Positions 33,119 through 40,551 of a stretch of DNA of 64,000 nucleotides are shown here, piece after piece (the first letter of the stretch is position 1; each line of letters begins with the position of its first letter). Under the pieces are notes generated by a model. It worked only from the letters and a program-made list of their open reading frames with translations. It was not told the origin of the DNA and ran no database searches. The translations under genes were made by a program, and so were the position numbers. Origin of the DNA: Larkinella insperata (GTDB taxonomy: Bacteria; Bacteroidota; Bacteroidia; Cytophagales; Spirosomataceae); contig NZ_CP110973.1 in the NCBI RefSeq assembly GCF_026248825.1, forward strand, positions 2,623,001 to 2,687,000, given 5' to 3'.

Positions 33119-34399
33119 ATGAAGAAACTATTTTTCTTTGCGTTTGCGCTCTGCATGGCCGTCAGCGAACTGGCGCTGGCGCAGCCTTACCACATTGTCA
33201 TTAAAAACGGGCACGTCATTGACCCGAAAAATAACGTAGACGCCATTATGGACGTGGCGATTCAGGACGGTAAGATTGCGAAAGTGGCCAAGTCCATCGA
33301 CGCAACCGGTGCCCGGCAGGTGGTCAACGCCAAGGGCTTGTACGTGACGCCCGGTCTGATCGACATTCACACGCACGTCTTTTTCGGTACCAACATGGAC
33401 CAGACGTACAGCAACGGTCCGAATGCTCTGCCGCCCGACGGGTTTACGTTCCGGAACGGGGTGACGACCATCGTTGACGCGGGCTGTTCGGGCTGGCGCG
33501 ATTTTGAAGCGTTCAAGAAGCAAACCATCGATGCCTCGCAGACACGCGTGCTGGCGCTGCTGAACATTGTCGGCAGCGGGATGCGGGGCGGCAATTTCGA
33601 GCAGAACATCGAGGACATGGACCCGAAGGCGACGGCGGAAATGGCGAAGAAATACCCCGATCAGGTTGTGGGGGTTAAACTGGCGCACTTCAACGGGTAC
33701 AACTGGACCCCGACCGACCGGGCCGTGGAGGCCGGAAAGCTGGCGGGCAAACCCGTCATGATTGACTTCGGGGGGAGCAAACCAACGCTTTCCATCGAAG
33801 AATTGTACCTGAAACACCTGCGTCCGGGCGACATTTTTACCCACTGCTTTGGTCAGTTGGGAACCCGGGAGCCCATTCTGGACGTGGCGACGGGCAAGGT
33901 GAAACCGTTTGTCTGGGAAGCACAGAAACGCGGAATAATCTTCGATGTGGGCTACGGCGGAATCAGCTTTGCGTTCTCGCAGGCCATTCCGGCCTTGAAG
34001 GAAGGCTTTTTTCCGAACACGATCAGCACGGATATTCACACCGGCAGCATGAACAACGCCATGAAAGACATGCTGAACGTGATGTCAAAATTCCTGGCGA
34101 TGGGCATGGACCTGAAAAGTGTGATTAAAGCCAGCACCTGGGCACCGGCGCAGGCCATCAAACGGCCCGAACTGGGCAGCCTGACCGAAGGTTCCGAAGC
34201 CGATGTCGCCGTTCTGGACCTGCTGGACGGAAAATTTGCGGTGCGGGATGTGGGCCATTTCGGATTTTTCGATTACACCGGTCATAAAATTGAAGGCAAG
34301 CAAAAACTGGCCTGCGAGATGACCATCCGCAAAGGCCGGATTGTTTACGACCTCAACGGTATTGCCGAGCCGGTCGTCGTTCGCCAGCGGCCGCAGTAG
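33119..34399 (+). CDS. Exported amidohydrolase/deacetylase-family metallohydrolase 2
   Basis: The 426-residue protein has a signal peptide (ends LALAQ). Its amidohydrolase core matches 28038-29291 closely: IVIKNGHVIDPKNNVDAIMD, GLIDIHTHVFFG with His84 and His86, VWEAQKRGIIFDVGYGG, STDIHTGSMN. It differs by a short insertion in the C-terminal part (DLLDGKFAVRDVGHFG). Two such hydrolases in one cluster suggest two related acylated substrates or two positions on one substrate. Both copies look intact. Confidence 0.88.
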   Translation: MKKLFFFAFALCMAVSELALAQPYHIVIKNGHVIDPKNNVDAIMDVAIQDGKIAKVAKSIDATGARQVVNAKGLYVTPGLIDIHTHVFFGTNMDQTYSNGPNALPPDGFTFRNGVTTIVDAGCSGWRDFEAFKKQTIDASQTRVLALLNIVGSGMRGGNFEQNIEDMDPKATAEMAKKYPDQVVGVKLAHFNGYNWTPTDRAVEAGKLAGKPVMIDFGGSKPTLSIEELYLKHLRPGDIFTHCFGQLGTREPILDVATGKVKPFVWEAQKRGIIFDVGYGGISFAFSQAIPALKEGFFPNTISTDIHTGSMNNAMKDMLNVMSKFLAMGMDLKSVIKASTWAPAQAIKRPELGSLTEGSEADVAVLDLLDGKFAVRDVGHFGFFDYTGHKIEGKQKLACEMTIRKGRIVYDLNGIAEPVVVRQRPQ

Positions 34400-34410
34400 T
34401 GCCTTTTTGT

Positions 34411-34476
34411 TTTCCGGTTGCGGTTTTCCCAGGGTCCGACCACGAGACTTCTGTTGCCGAAAACCGTAACCGGAAA
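34411..34476 (+). repeat. Long hairpin upstream of the BASS transporter gene
   Basis: TTTCCGGTTGCGGTTTT (34411-34427) pairs with 34460-34476 over 17 positions with one G-T pair, around a 32-base loop. No T-run follows. It may attenuate or stabilise the transcript between the amidohydrolase and the transporter. Confidence 0.65.
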
Positions 34477-34523
34477 ACCGTTATATTTGGGAATGTATTT
34501 CCTAAACCTTCTGAGAAATTACC

Positions 34524-35630
34524 ATGTATAAACTTATTCTGGGACTGGCGGGGGTTTGTCTGCTGGTGGCATTGGCACTCATGGTCAGCGGTAATCTGCC
34601 GATGGCTGGTCCTTTTCTGATTGCCTTCTTTCTGTCCGTTGCGATTGGCTTCCGGGGATACCCAAACCTGAAAGGTTTTTCGTATACAGTCGTCATTTTT
34701 GCGGCTGTCACAACGGCGTTGTACTACCCGCAGTACTTCGTCTCCGCGGGCGATTTCAAGTTCAGCACGCTCATTACCCCCCTGATTCAGCTCATCATGT
34801 TCGGGATGGGAACGTCCATGAGTTTCGACGACTTTGTGGGCGTCATCCGGATGCCGAAAGGGGTTTTAATCGGGGTAGTTAGCCACTTTATCATTATGCC
34901 CAGCATCGGGTATTTTCTGGCCAGCATCAGCGGACTGCCGCCGGAAATTGCCGCCGGTATCATTCTGATCGGTTGCTCGCCCAACGGGATGGCTTCCAAC
35001 GTCATTTCGTATCTGGCCAAAGCCAACCTGGCCCTGTCGATCACCATTACGGCCGTATCGACCATGATGGCGCCTTTCATTACGCCAGTCTTGATGAAAC
35101 TGCTGGCCGGGGCCTTCGTTGAAATCGACACCGTGGATATGATGATTGACATCGCGAAGATGGTTATCATTCCGATTGGCGCGGGGCTGCTGTTTAACAA
35201 GTTCCTCAGTGGCCGGGCCGCCTGGCTGGATAATCTGATGCCGTTTGTGTCGATGTTCGGGATTGCCTTTATCATCGTCATCATCACCGCAGCCGGTCGG
35301 GATAGTTTGCTGACCATCGGACCGCTGCTGCTGGGTCTGGTGCTGATTCACAACCTGTCGGGATACTTCCTGGGCTACTGGTCCGGCCGGCTCTTTGGTA
35401 TGAACGAGCGCGATTGCCGTACGATGGCGATTGAAGTCGGGATGCAGAACGGTGGTCTGGCTTCCGGCATTGCCAAGGAAATGGGTAAAATGGCCACGGT
35501 TGGCCTGGCTCCGGCCATTTTTGGACCGTTGATGAACATCACGGGTTCCATTCTGGCGTCCTGGTGGCACAGCCGTATGCCGAAAGAAGAGCGGGAAGCG
35601 GTCCAGGAAATGGAATACCGCCGTCATTGA
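34524..35630 (+). CDS. Bile acid:sodium symporter (BASS)-family transporter
   Basis: The 368-residue protein has about ten membrane helices. The family signatures are clear: LIQLIMFGMGTSMSFDDF, VGVVSHFIIMPSIGY with the cross-over Pro, GCSPNGMASNVISYLAKANLALSI and EVGMQNGGLASGIA. BASS proteins are Na+-coupled importers; bacterial members carry organic acids, including keto acids such as 2-keto-3-deoxygluconate-like or pantoate-type compounds. Its place at the end of an oxidative cluster fits import of the acid product. It is preceded by a long hairpin and followed by a terminator-like hairpin. Confidence 0.88.
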   Translation: MYKLILGLAGVCLLVALALMVSGNLPMAGPFLIAFFLSVAIGFRGYPNLKGFSYTVVIFAAVTTALYYPQYFVSAGDFKFSTLITPLIQLIMFGMGTSMSFDDFVGVIRMPKGVLIGVVSHFIIMPSIGYFLASISGLPPEIAAGIILIGCSPNGMASNVISYLAKANLALSITITAVSTMMAPFITPVLMKLLAGAFVEIDTVDMMIDIAKMVIIPIGAGLLFNKFLSGRAAWLDNLMPFVSMFGIAFIIVIITAAGRDSLLTIGPLLLGLVLIHNLSGYFLGYWSGRLFGMNERDCRTMAIEVGMQNGGLASGIAKEMGKMATVGLAPAIFGPLMNITGSILASWWHSRMPKEEREAVQEMEYRRH

Positions 35631-35650
35631 CGATCACCAAAAACCGTATG

Positions 35651-35682
35651 TTCTGCCCCGCAACCTGCGGGGCAGAATTTTA
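35651..35682 (+). terminator. Terminator-like hairpin after the BASS gene
   Basis: TTCTGCCCCGC (35651-35661) and GCGGGGCAGAA (35667-35677) form a perfect 11-bp stem with a five-base loop, followed by TTTTAATAA. Some read-through into the lactonase gene is likely. Confidence 0.65.
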
Positions 35683-35697
35683 ATAAATCCTGTACGA

Positions 35698-36600
35698 ATG
35701 AATAAAGTTACGCTGGCTCTTGCCACCTCGTTAACCGGTCTGGTTTTTATGGCTGCCAATACCGCTGAAGACCTGTTTAAATCCACGGTTTTTACGCCCG
35801 CCAACGGGTTCACTTCCGGCGTCGAAGGCCCGGCGGTAGATAAATCCGGGACGGTTTACGCCGTTAATTTCTCCAAACAGGGCACCATCGGGCAGATTAC
35901 GCCGGGCGGAGAAGCCAGCGTATTTGTCGAACTGCCCGAAGGCAGTATTGGCAACGGCATTCGCTTCAACAAAAAAGGGGATATGTTTATTGCCGATTAT
36001 CCCAAACACAATATTCTGAAAGTGGCTGCGGGGACCAAAACCCTGAGCGTTTTTGCCAACGAACCACGCATGAACCAGCCCAACGACATTGCCATCGACG
36101 GCAAAGACCGGCTGTACGCGAGCGATCCGAGCTGGAAAAATAACACCGGCAACATCTGGCGCATCGACACGGACGGCCAGGTAACGCTGCTGGAAGATAA
36201 CATGGGCACAACCAACGGCATTGAAGTAAGCCCCGACGACAAGCAGCTGTATGTCAATGAGTCCAACCAGCGGAAAGTGTGGGTCTACGATTTGTCGGCA
36301 GACGGAAAAGTAAGCAACAAGCGCCTGCTGATCGAATTCCCGGATTTCGGCATGGACGGGATGCGCTGCGACGCCGACGGCAATTTATACATCGCCCGGT
36401 TTGGCAAAGGAACGGTCGCGAAGGTATCGCCCGCAGGCAAGGTGATCCAGGAAGTTCAGTTGGTCGGCAAACGGCCCACAAACATCTGTTTTGGGGGTAA
36501 AGACGGCCGTACCGCCTACGTCACGCTCCAGGATCAGGGGAATCTGGAAAGCTTCCGGGTCGATAAGCCGGGCCGGGAGTGGGCCATGCGGAAGAAATAA
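35698..36600 (+). CDS. SMP-30/gluconolactonase-like exported lactonase
   Basis: The 300-residue protein has an N-terminal hydrophobic leader (residues 5-20) and a six-bladed SMP-30 propeller: GVEGPAVDKSGTVYAVN with the metal Glu, RMNQPNDIAIDGKDRLYASDPSW with the metal Asn and following Asp, and GTTNGIEVSPDDKQLYVNES. Lactonases of this family open sugar lactones to the aldonic acids. This is the natural next step after the two PQQ-type dehydrogenases in the cluster. It closes the cluster at a strong terminator. Confidence 0.85.
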   Translation: MNKVTLALATSLTGLVFMAANTAEDLFKSTVFTPANGFTSGVEGPAVDKSGTVYAVNFSKQGTIGQITPGGEASVFVELPEGSIGNGIRFNKKGDMFIADYPKHNILKVAAGTKTLSVFANEPRMNQPNDIAIDGKDRLYASDPSWKNNTGNIWRIDTDGQVTLLEDNMGTTNGIEVSPDDKQLYVNESNQRKVWVYDLSADGKVSNKRLLIEFPDFGMDGMRCDADGNLYIARFGKGTVAKVSPAGKVIQEVQLVGKRPTNICFGGKDGRTAYVTLQDQGNLESFRVDKPGREWAMRKK

Positions 36601-36615
36601 AACTAAGCTGATTAA

Positions 36616-36651
36616 CCAAAAAGCCCCCGGTTTAGACCGGGGGCTTTTTGG
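36616..36651. terminator. Strong terminator at the end of the oxidative cluster
   Basis: A perfect 16-bp stem (36616-36631 with 36636-36651) encloses a four-base loop, with A-runs and T-runs on its flanks. It can serve both the lactonase gene and the convergent regulator gene. Confidence 0.95.
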
Positions 36652-36676
36652 TTACTTAAACGCGAAAAAGGGTTGG

Positions 36677-37732
36677 TTACCAGCGCGCCCGCTTCAATTT
36701 TTCGGGCTGAAGCACCCGAATGCTGGTGCCACTGATGTCAATTAATCCGTCGCTTTTAAACTCGCTGAGTGTCCGGATCAGGGATTCCGTGGCCGTGCCG
36801 ACCATCGCGGCCAGATCATCGCGTGAGAAGTGGATAACGGGCTGAGGTTCGTTGCTTTGCAAGCTGTTGTGAAGCCGCAGTAGCGTATCGGCCACCCGCC
36901 GACGCAGCGAGTTGTAGGCCATCGCCAGGAGTTGATCTTCGCGGTCGGTGATTCGGTTGGCCAGCAGCTGAACAAACCGGCGGGCCACCTCGCCATCGCG
37001 CGAAATCAGGTCGATAAAGGTTTCTTTCGGAATGTAAACCAGCTCGGTATCTTCCAGCGCCACGGCCGAATCCGTCTGATCGGTCTGCTCCAGCAGACTT
37101 ACGTAACCAAAAAAATCGCCCGACTGGTAGAGGCCCGTAATGAATTCCTTGCCGTCGGGGTTGGTTTTGAAGGTTTTCACCCGTCCGGCCTGCACAAAAT
37201 ACAGCCGCGTGGACTCGTCACCCTCCGAATAAACGAACTGCTTTTTCTTGATCAGATGCCCCTTGCGTTCAACCAGGAGCGAATCAACGCCGGTTACGGT
37301 GTGCGCATCGTCCAGAAATTGCCCCAAACCGTCTCTCGTTGGCTCGTAGGCCGGTCGCATCTGGTTGAAGCGTTTGAGCCGTCCTTCAACGGCATTCAGC
37401 AGTTCTATTTCGTCGAACGGTTTGGTCAGGTAGTCGTCGGCCCCCATTTCCATTCCCCGGCGGAAGTCGGCGCGCTCGGTTTTGGCGGTCAGGAAAATAA
37501 ACGGAACGCTCGCCAAATCCGGGTTTTTATTAAAAATATGGAGCACCCCGTAGCCGTCCAGCACGGGCATCATGATGTCGCAAATCACCAGATCTGGTTT
37601 GGTTTCCAGAGCTTTCTCCACACCAATTTTGCCGTTTTCTGCCGTCAGCACACGGTAATTGGCGAGTTCCAGAATTTCGGCGGTATTTTCCCGAATGTCG
37701 TGGTTATCTTCAATGAGCAGGATTGTTTTCAT
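36677..37732 (-). CDS. Response regulator with receiver, cyclic-nucleotide-binding-like and Crp-type HTH domains
   Basis: The 351-residue protein has a receiver domain (residues 1-125: ILLIEDNHDIRENTAEIL, phospho-acceptor in VICDIMMPVLDG, Lys in YLTKPFDE). A CNBD-like sensor fold follows (about 145-265: FVYSEGDESTRLYFVQAGRV) and then a Crp/Fnr winged helix (about 275-351: FSRDDLAAMVGTATESLIRTLSEF). A phosphorelay input thus drives a Crp-type output. It overlaps the 3' end of the upstream PAS kinase gene by 23 bases, so the two form a coupled two-component pair. Target genes are not visible. Confidence 0.92.
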   Translation of the reverse strand: MKTILLIEDNHDIRENTAEILELANYRVLTAENGKIGVEKALETKPDLVICDIMMPVLDGYGVLHIFNKNPDLASVPFIFLTAKTERADFRRGMEMGADDYLTKPFDEIELLNAVEGRLKRFNQMRPAYEPTRDGLGQFLDDAHTVTGVDSLLVERKGHLIKKKQFVYSEGDESTRLYFVQAGRVKTFKTNPDGKEFITGLYQSGDFFGYVSLLEQTDQTDSAVALEDTELVYIPKETFIDLISRDGEVARRFVQLLANRITDREDQLLAMAYNSLRRRVADTLLRLHNSLQSNEPQPVIHFSRDDLAAMVGTATESLIRTLSEFKSDGLIDISGTSIRVLQPEKLKRARW

Positions 37733-38930
37733 AACGGAAAGAGATGGTTACGGTGGTTCCCTGATTAAGCTGGCTTTGAAAATCGATGGTGCCGTTGAGC
37801 AGCGCAAGGTATTGGGCAACAATGTGCAGCCCCAGCCCCGTGCCCTGAATGGCCGTTGCGTTTTTGGCGCGGTAAAACCGTTCGAATAAGTGCTTCTGAT
37901 CGTCTTCGGACATGCCAATTCCCTCATCCTGAATCGAGATACGTACGGCCTCGTCGTGGCACCAGATCGCGATCCGGATCGGTTTGTTTTCGTCCGAATA
38001 CTTGATGGCGTTCGACAGCAGGTTGACAATGATTTTACGAATCAGCGATTTGTCCAGCCAGACTTTATTGGGGCAATCCTGTTCAATTTGAATGGTTTGT
38101 CCGACCTTCAGAATTCCCTGAACGTCGGCGGCAATGCTGGTAGCCAACTCGTTGAGATCGAATAGCGAGTAAGAAGCTTCAATTTTACCTTCTTCCAGTT
38201 TGCCCACCGACAGAAACTCTTCAAGAATGTCGTTGAGGTGGTTGACCGACGCCTTGATGCGGTGGATGTGGCGATTGCGCTTCTCCTGTTGGTCGGTGGT
38301 GGTGTACTTGTTCAGCAAATCGGCGGATGTCAGGATGGCGCTCAGGGGCGTCCGGAATTCGTGCGATGCCATCGACACAAACCGGGATTTCAGCTCGCCC
38401 AGTTCACGCTCGGTAGCCAGGGCTTTGGAGAGTTCATCCTTCGACACCTCCAGTTGATGCAGCGTCACCATGAGGGCGTTGGTGCGGTCGGCCACTTTCT
38501 GCTCCAGTTCCGCATTCAGTTGTTCGATGCGGTTTTTCTGCTCGATGAGCGCCTGCTGAGCTTCCACCTTGTACGTCGTGTCGATGATGTAAGCCACGAT
38601 GTAAAGTTCCTGGTCCTGGTGAAAATAGCTCAGGCTGATTTCCGCCGGGAACAGCGAACCGTCTTTGCGTTTGGCGTACAGATCACCACGACCGTGGCCC
38701 ATCGGCCGAACTTCCGGGTGGGCATTAAACGACTTTCGTAATTTTTTGTGGAGGTCAATGAGCGTTTCGGGCACCAGAAGTTCGATGGTTTGCCCGACCA
38801 TCTCGGATTCGGCATACCCAAACAGCTTCTGCGCAAACTGACTCACTGAGATCATTCGTCCATGACTGTCGGAGAGAATGATACCGATGGTCGCGTTGGC
38901 AAAAACGGCGGGAAATAGATTCGTAATCAT
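37710..38930 (-). CDS. PAS-domain sensor histidine kinase
   Basis: I start at MITNLFPAVFANATIGIIL, where the PAS domain begins; the frame is open 29 codons further but those residues look untranslated. There are no membrane helices, so it is a soluble kinase. The PAS domain spans about residues 5-125 (SDSHGRMISVSQFAQKLFGY), with a coiled coil at 130-190. HisKA carries the phospho-His in SMASHEFRTPLSAI, and HATPase_c has the N box VNLLSNAIKYS and G boxes DEGIGMSEDD and GTGLGLHI. It pairs with the receiver-Crp regulator that overlaps it. The signal sensed is unknown; PAS often binds haem, flavin or small ligands. Confidence 0.92.
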   Translation of the reverse strand: MITNLFPAVFANATIGIILSDSHGRMISVSQFAQKLFGYAESEMVGQTIELLVPETLIDLHKKLRKSFNAHPEVRPMGHGRGDLYAKRKDGSLFPAEISLSYFHQDQELYIVAYIIDTTYKVEAQQALIEQKNRIEQLNAELEQKVADRTNALMVTLHQLEVSKDELSKALATERELGELKSRFVSMASHEFRTPLSAILTSADLLNKYTTTDQQEKRNRHIHRIKASVNHLNDILEEFLSVGKLEEGKIEASYSLFDLNELATSIAADVQGILKVGQTIQIEQDCPNKVWLDKSLIRKIIVNLLSNAIKYSDENKPIRIAIWCHDEAVRISIQDEGIGMSEDDQKHLFERFYRAKNATAIQGTGLGLHIVAQYLALLNGTIDFQSQLNQGTTVTISFRYENNPAH

Positions 38931-39128
38931 ACAACGTTTTCCGGTTTGCTGCAAAGAAAAGCGGATGCCGGAATTTGTCCGCAAGGTACGTCCGAAAAAG
39001 TAGTAGATGGCTGACATTTGTCAGTTTCCGGGCCAATCGAAGTCATATGGGATGGCTTCGAAAAGGTGCAATTTTACACAGCGTTACGGAACCGGGTTTA
39101 GCTCCGCCGTATCCTAATAAACTGTTTT

Positions 39129-39452
39129 ATGGAAACGATTCTTTTTCAGCCACTCATCGTCCCCGCTAAGACCGCCGTTCTGCTGGTATTCGTACCTGAT
39201 TCGCTAACGCAGCAAATTGTGGTCAACCGCCTGTTGGAACGGGTCGGTGCTGAGCTGGGAGACGTTGTTCGGATCACCCGCGTGGACCAGGTTGTCCATC
39301 CCGAAGTGGTTCGAAGTTTCGGGGTGCAACAGCTTCCGTCGTTCATTCTGTTGCGACAGGGCGCTGAAATCTGGCGCCACAACGGCCTGCCGGATCTTGC
39401 GGACCTGATGCGGCTGCTAACGGAGCGTTTGCAGGAAGCTACCAACTGGTAA
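39129..39452 (+). CDS. Thioredoxin-fold protein lacking the CxxC motif
   Basis: The 107-residue protein matches the thioredoxin fold: AVLLVFVPDSLTQQIVVNRLL, RVDQVVHPEVVRSFGVQQLPSFILLRQG with the cis-Pro, and DLADLMRLL at the end. The usual WCGPC site is replaced by VPDSLT and the protein has no cysteine, so it cannot be a disulfide reductase. A chaperone or docking role is an inference. It is divergent from the PAS kinase gene, sharing a promoter region of about 200 bases. Confidence 0.75.
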   Translation: METILFQPLIVPAKTAVLLVFVPDSLTQQIVVNRLLERVGAELGDVVRITRVDQVVHPEVVRSFGVQQLPSFILLRQGAEIWRHNGLPDLADLMRLLTERLQEATNW

Positions 39453-39520
39453 AATGATTAAGTGTAATTGTTGGAGTGCCTATTTTGACTTACTGTTCGG
39501 AAACGTTGTGAAGGTGCGGG

Positions 39521-39563
39521 AAAACAAAACCCTGCCAGAGGTCTAAACCGCCCCGGCAGGGTT
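39521..39563 (-). terminator. Minus-strand terminator after a short membrane-peptide ORF
   Basis: AACCCTGCC (39528-39536) and GGCAGGGTT (39555-39563) form a perfect 9-bp stem. Read on the minus strand it is followed by TTTGTTTT. No annotated minus-strand gene ends here except the short ORF at 39581-39667; the cupin gene already has its own terminator. Confidence 0.7.
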
Positions 39564-39580
39564 CCCAGCTACCATCTTAC

Positions 39581-39667
39581 TCAAACGCACTCAACACATA
39601 ATCTATTTGTTAGCTCAGTAATTTCGGTTAAGGGACTTTTTAGAAATAGCGATATCAGGATGATCAT
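39581..39667 (-). CDS. Possible 28-residue membrane peptide
   Basis: ATG at 39667 opens MIILISLFLKSPLTEITEL, a short hydrophobic segment followed by a polar tail with two Cys. Upstream of the ATG the frame is also hydrophobic (YLLIIA) with a possible TTG start, which would make a full transmembrane helix. It lies 29 bases past an array of five 11-bp-phased CTTARAAT-like repeats and 18 bases before a terminator, which together look like a complete transcription unit. I do not recognise a family. It could instead be a small RNA with a chance ORF. Confidence 0.4.
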   Translation of the reverse strand: MIILISLFLKSPLTEITELTNRLCVECV

Positions 39668-39695
39668 TGCAATAATGAGCAAGTAAACGCCTAAA

Positions 39696-39746
39696 CTTAA
39701 GAATGGGCTTAATAAAAGCTTAGAATTGACTTAGAATCGCTTAAAT
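39696..39746 (+). promoter_or_regulatory. Phased CTTAGAA repeat array 1
   Basis: CTTA-type heptamers start at 39696, 39708, 39719, 39730 and 39740, that is 10-12 bases apart. Two copies are exact CTTAGAAT. Helically phased direct repeats are typical binding sites of OmpR-family response regulators. The same motif recurs at 43494-43534 and 44313-44354. Confidence 0.65.
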
Positions 39747-39818
39747 CGGGTAGCGAATGGCTCTCCTCTGCCGCAAATGGGGTACGAGATTGGGTATTAG
39801 TCAGACCGGCAATAGCGG

Positions 39819-39866
39819 AAAAAAATGCCCACCGGGAGTAACGCACGTTGCGGGCTCCCGGTGGGC
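39819..39866 (-). terminator. Terminator of the cupin gene
   Basis: GCCCACCGGGAG (39827-39838) pairs perfectly with CTCCCGGTGGGC (39855-39866). On the minus strand a run of T follows. Confidence 0.85.
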
Positions 39867-39873
39867 GTTTGCT

Positions 39874-40347
39874 TTAGGCGTATTGAATACCGTAACGGGC
39901 TGAGGCATCCACGATGAGTTGCATGGCTTCGGCCGAGGGCGGGCCCTGCGGAGGAGCGGGCAACATACCTTCGGCTGCTTCTTCGCTTAATTCATGAAAA
40001 AAACCTTCAAAATAGCCGGGCGTCAGATACAGAAGCGCCCGGGCGGTTGGGGTCAGTACCTCAAAGGCGTGGGGGATCGTCCGGGGCAGGAAAACCGTAT
40101 CGCCCACTTTGGCATCAATGATCCGGTCGCCAATGGTGAAACGCAGGTTCCCCTCCTGAATAAAGAAAAGTTCGTCCTCCCGTTCGTGCACGTGTTTGGG
40201 AGGCTCGCAACCCTGGCGTAGTATTACCTCAATCAGGGAGAAGGTTCCGTTGGTTTGTTCGGTAGTGACGCGGAAGGTCATCAGGTGGCCGTGGTGATTC
40301 CGAACCGTACCGGCCTGTATGCCGGTGGTTGGTTGTAAGGTTGTCAT
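39874..40347 (-). CDS. Cupin-domain protein
   Basis: The start is placed at MTTLQPTTGIQAG; the frame continues upstream but without a likely start. The 157-residue protein has the two cupin motifs: CEPPKHVHEREDELFFIQEG (metal-binding His, His and Glu) and the later DTVFLPRTIPHAFEVL with the third His. It is soluble and single-domain. Its C-terminus is Pro-rich with a terminal helix. It is divergent from the TetR-oxidoreductase pair, so it may be part of that regulon. Substrate unknown. Confidence 0.85.
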   Translation of the reverse strand: MTTLQPTTGIQAGTVRNHHGHLMTFRVTTEQTNGTFSLIEVILRQGCEPPKHVHEREDELFFIQEGNLRFTIGDRIIDAKVGDTVFLPRTIPHAFEVLTPTARALLYLTPGYFEGFFHELSEEAAEGMLPAPPQGPPSAEAMQLIVDASARYGIQYA

Positions 40348-40481
40348 TGTGTTGCAGATAAGTGTGAATAACTGCCGCAAAGGTGACCGCCGTGATCAGG
40401 AAAACCGGGTGTAAACTCCGTGGAACGGTAGAAAAAAGAAGTGAAGCCGGGATGGACTCTAGTGAAACGTATTGAAACTTT

Positions 40482-40524
40482 ATGTTACTAAAATTTGCCA
40501 ATTAAGTAACATTTTTAGTTACAT
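40482..40524 (+). promoter_or_regulatory. Candidate TetR operator
   Basis: ATGTTACT (40482-40489) and AGTAACAT (40505-40512) form an exact inverted repeat, and a third half-site AGTTACAT follows at 40517-40524. They lie in the divergent promoter between the cupin and tetR genes, where autoregulation would be expected. Confidence 0.55.
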
Positions 40525-40551
40525 TGTGGAGCGATTAGTCAATCAGATCCG

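Noticed and set aside
39756..39893. Plus-strand ORF across the cupin terminator
   Set aside because: It runs through the terminator hairpin and the antisense end of the cupin gene and has no family resemblance.
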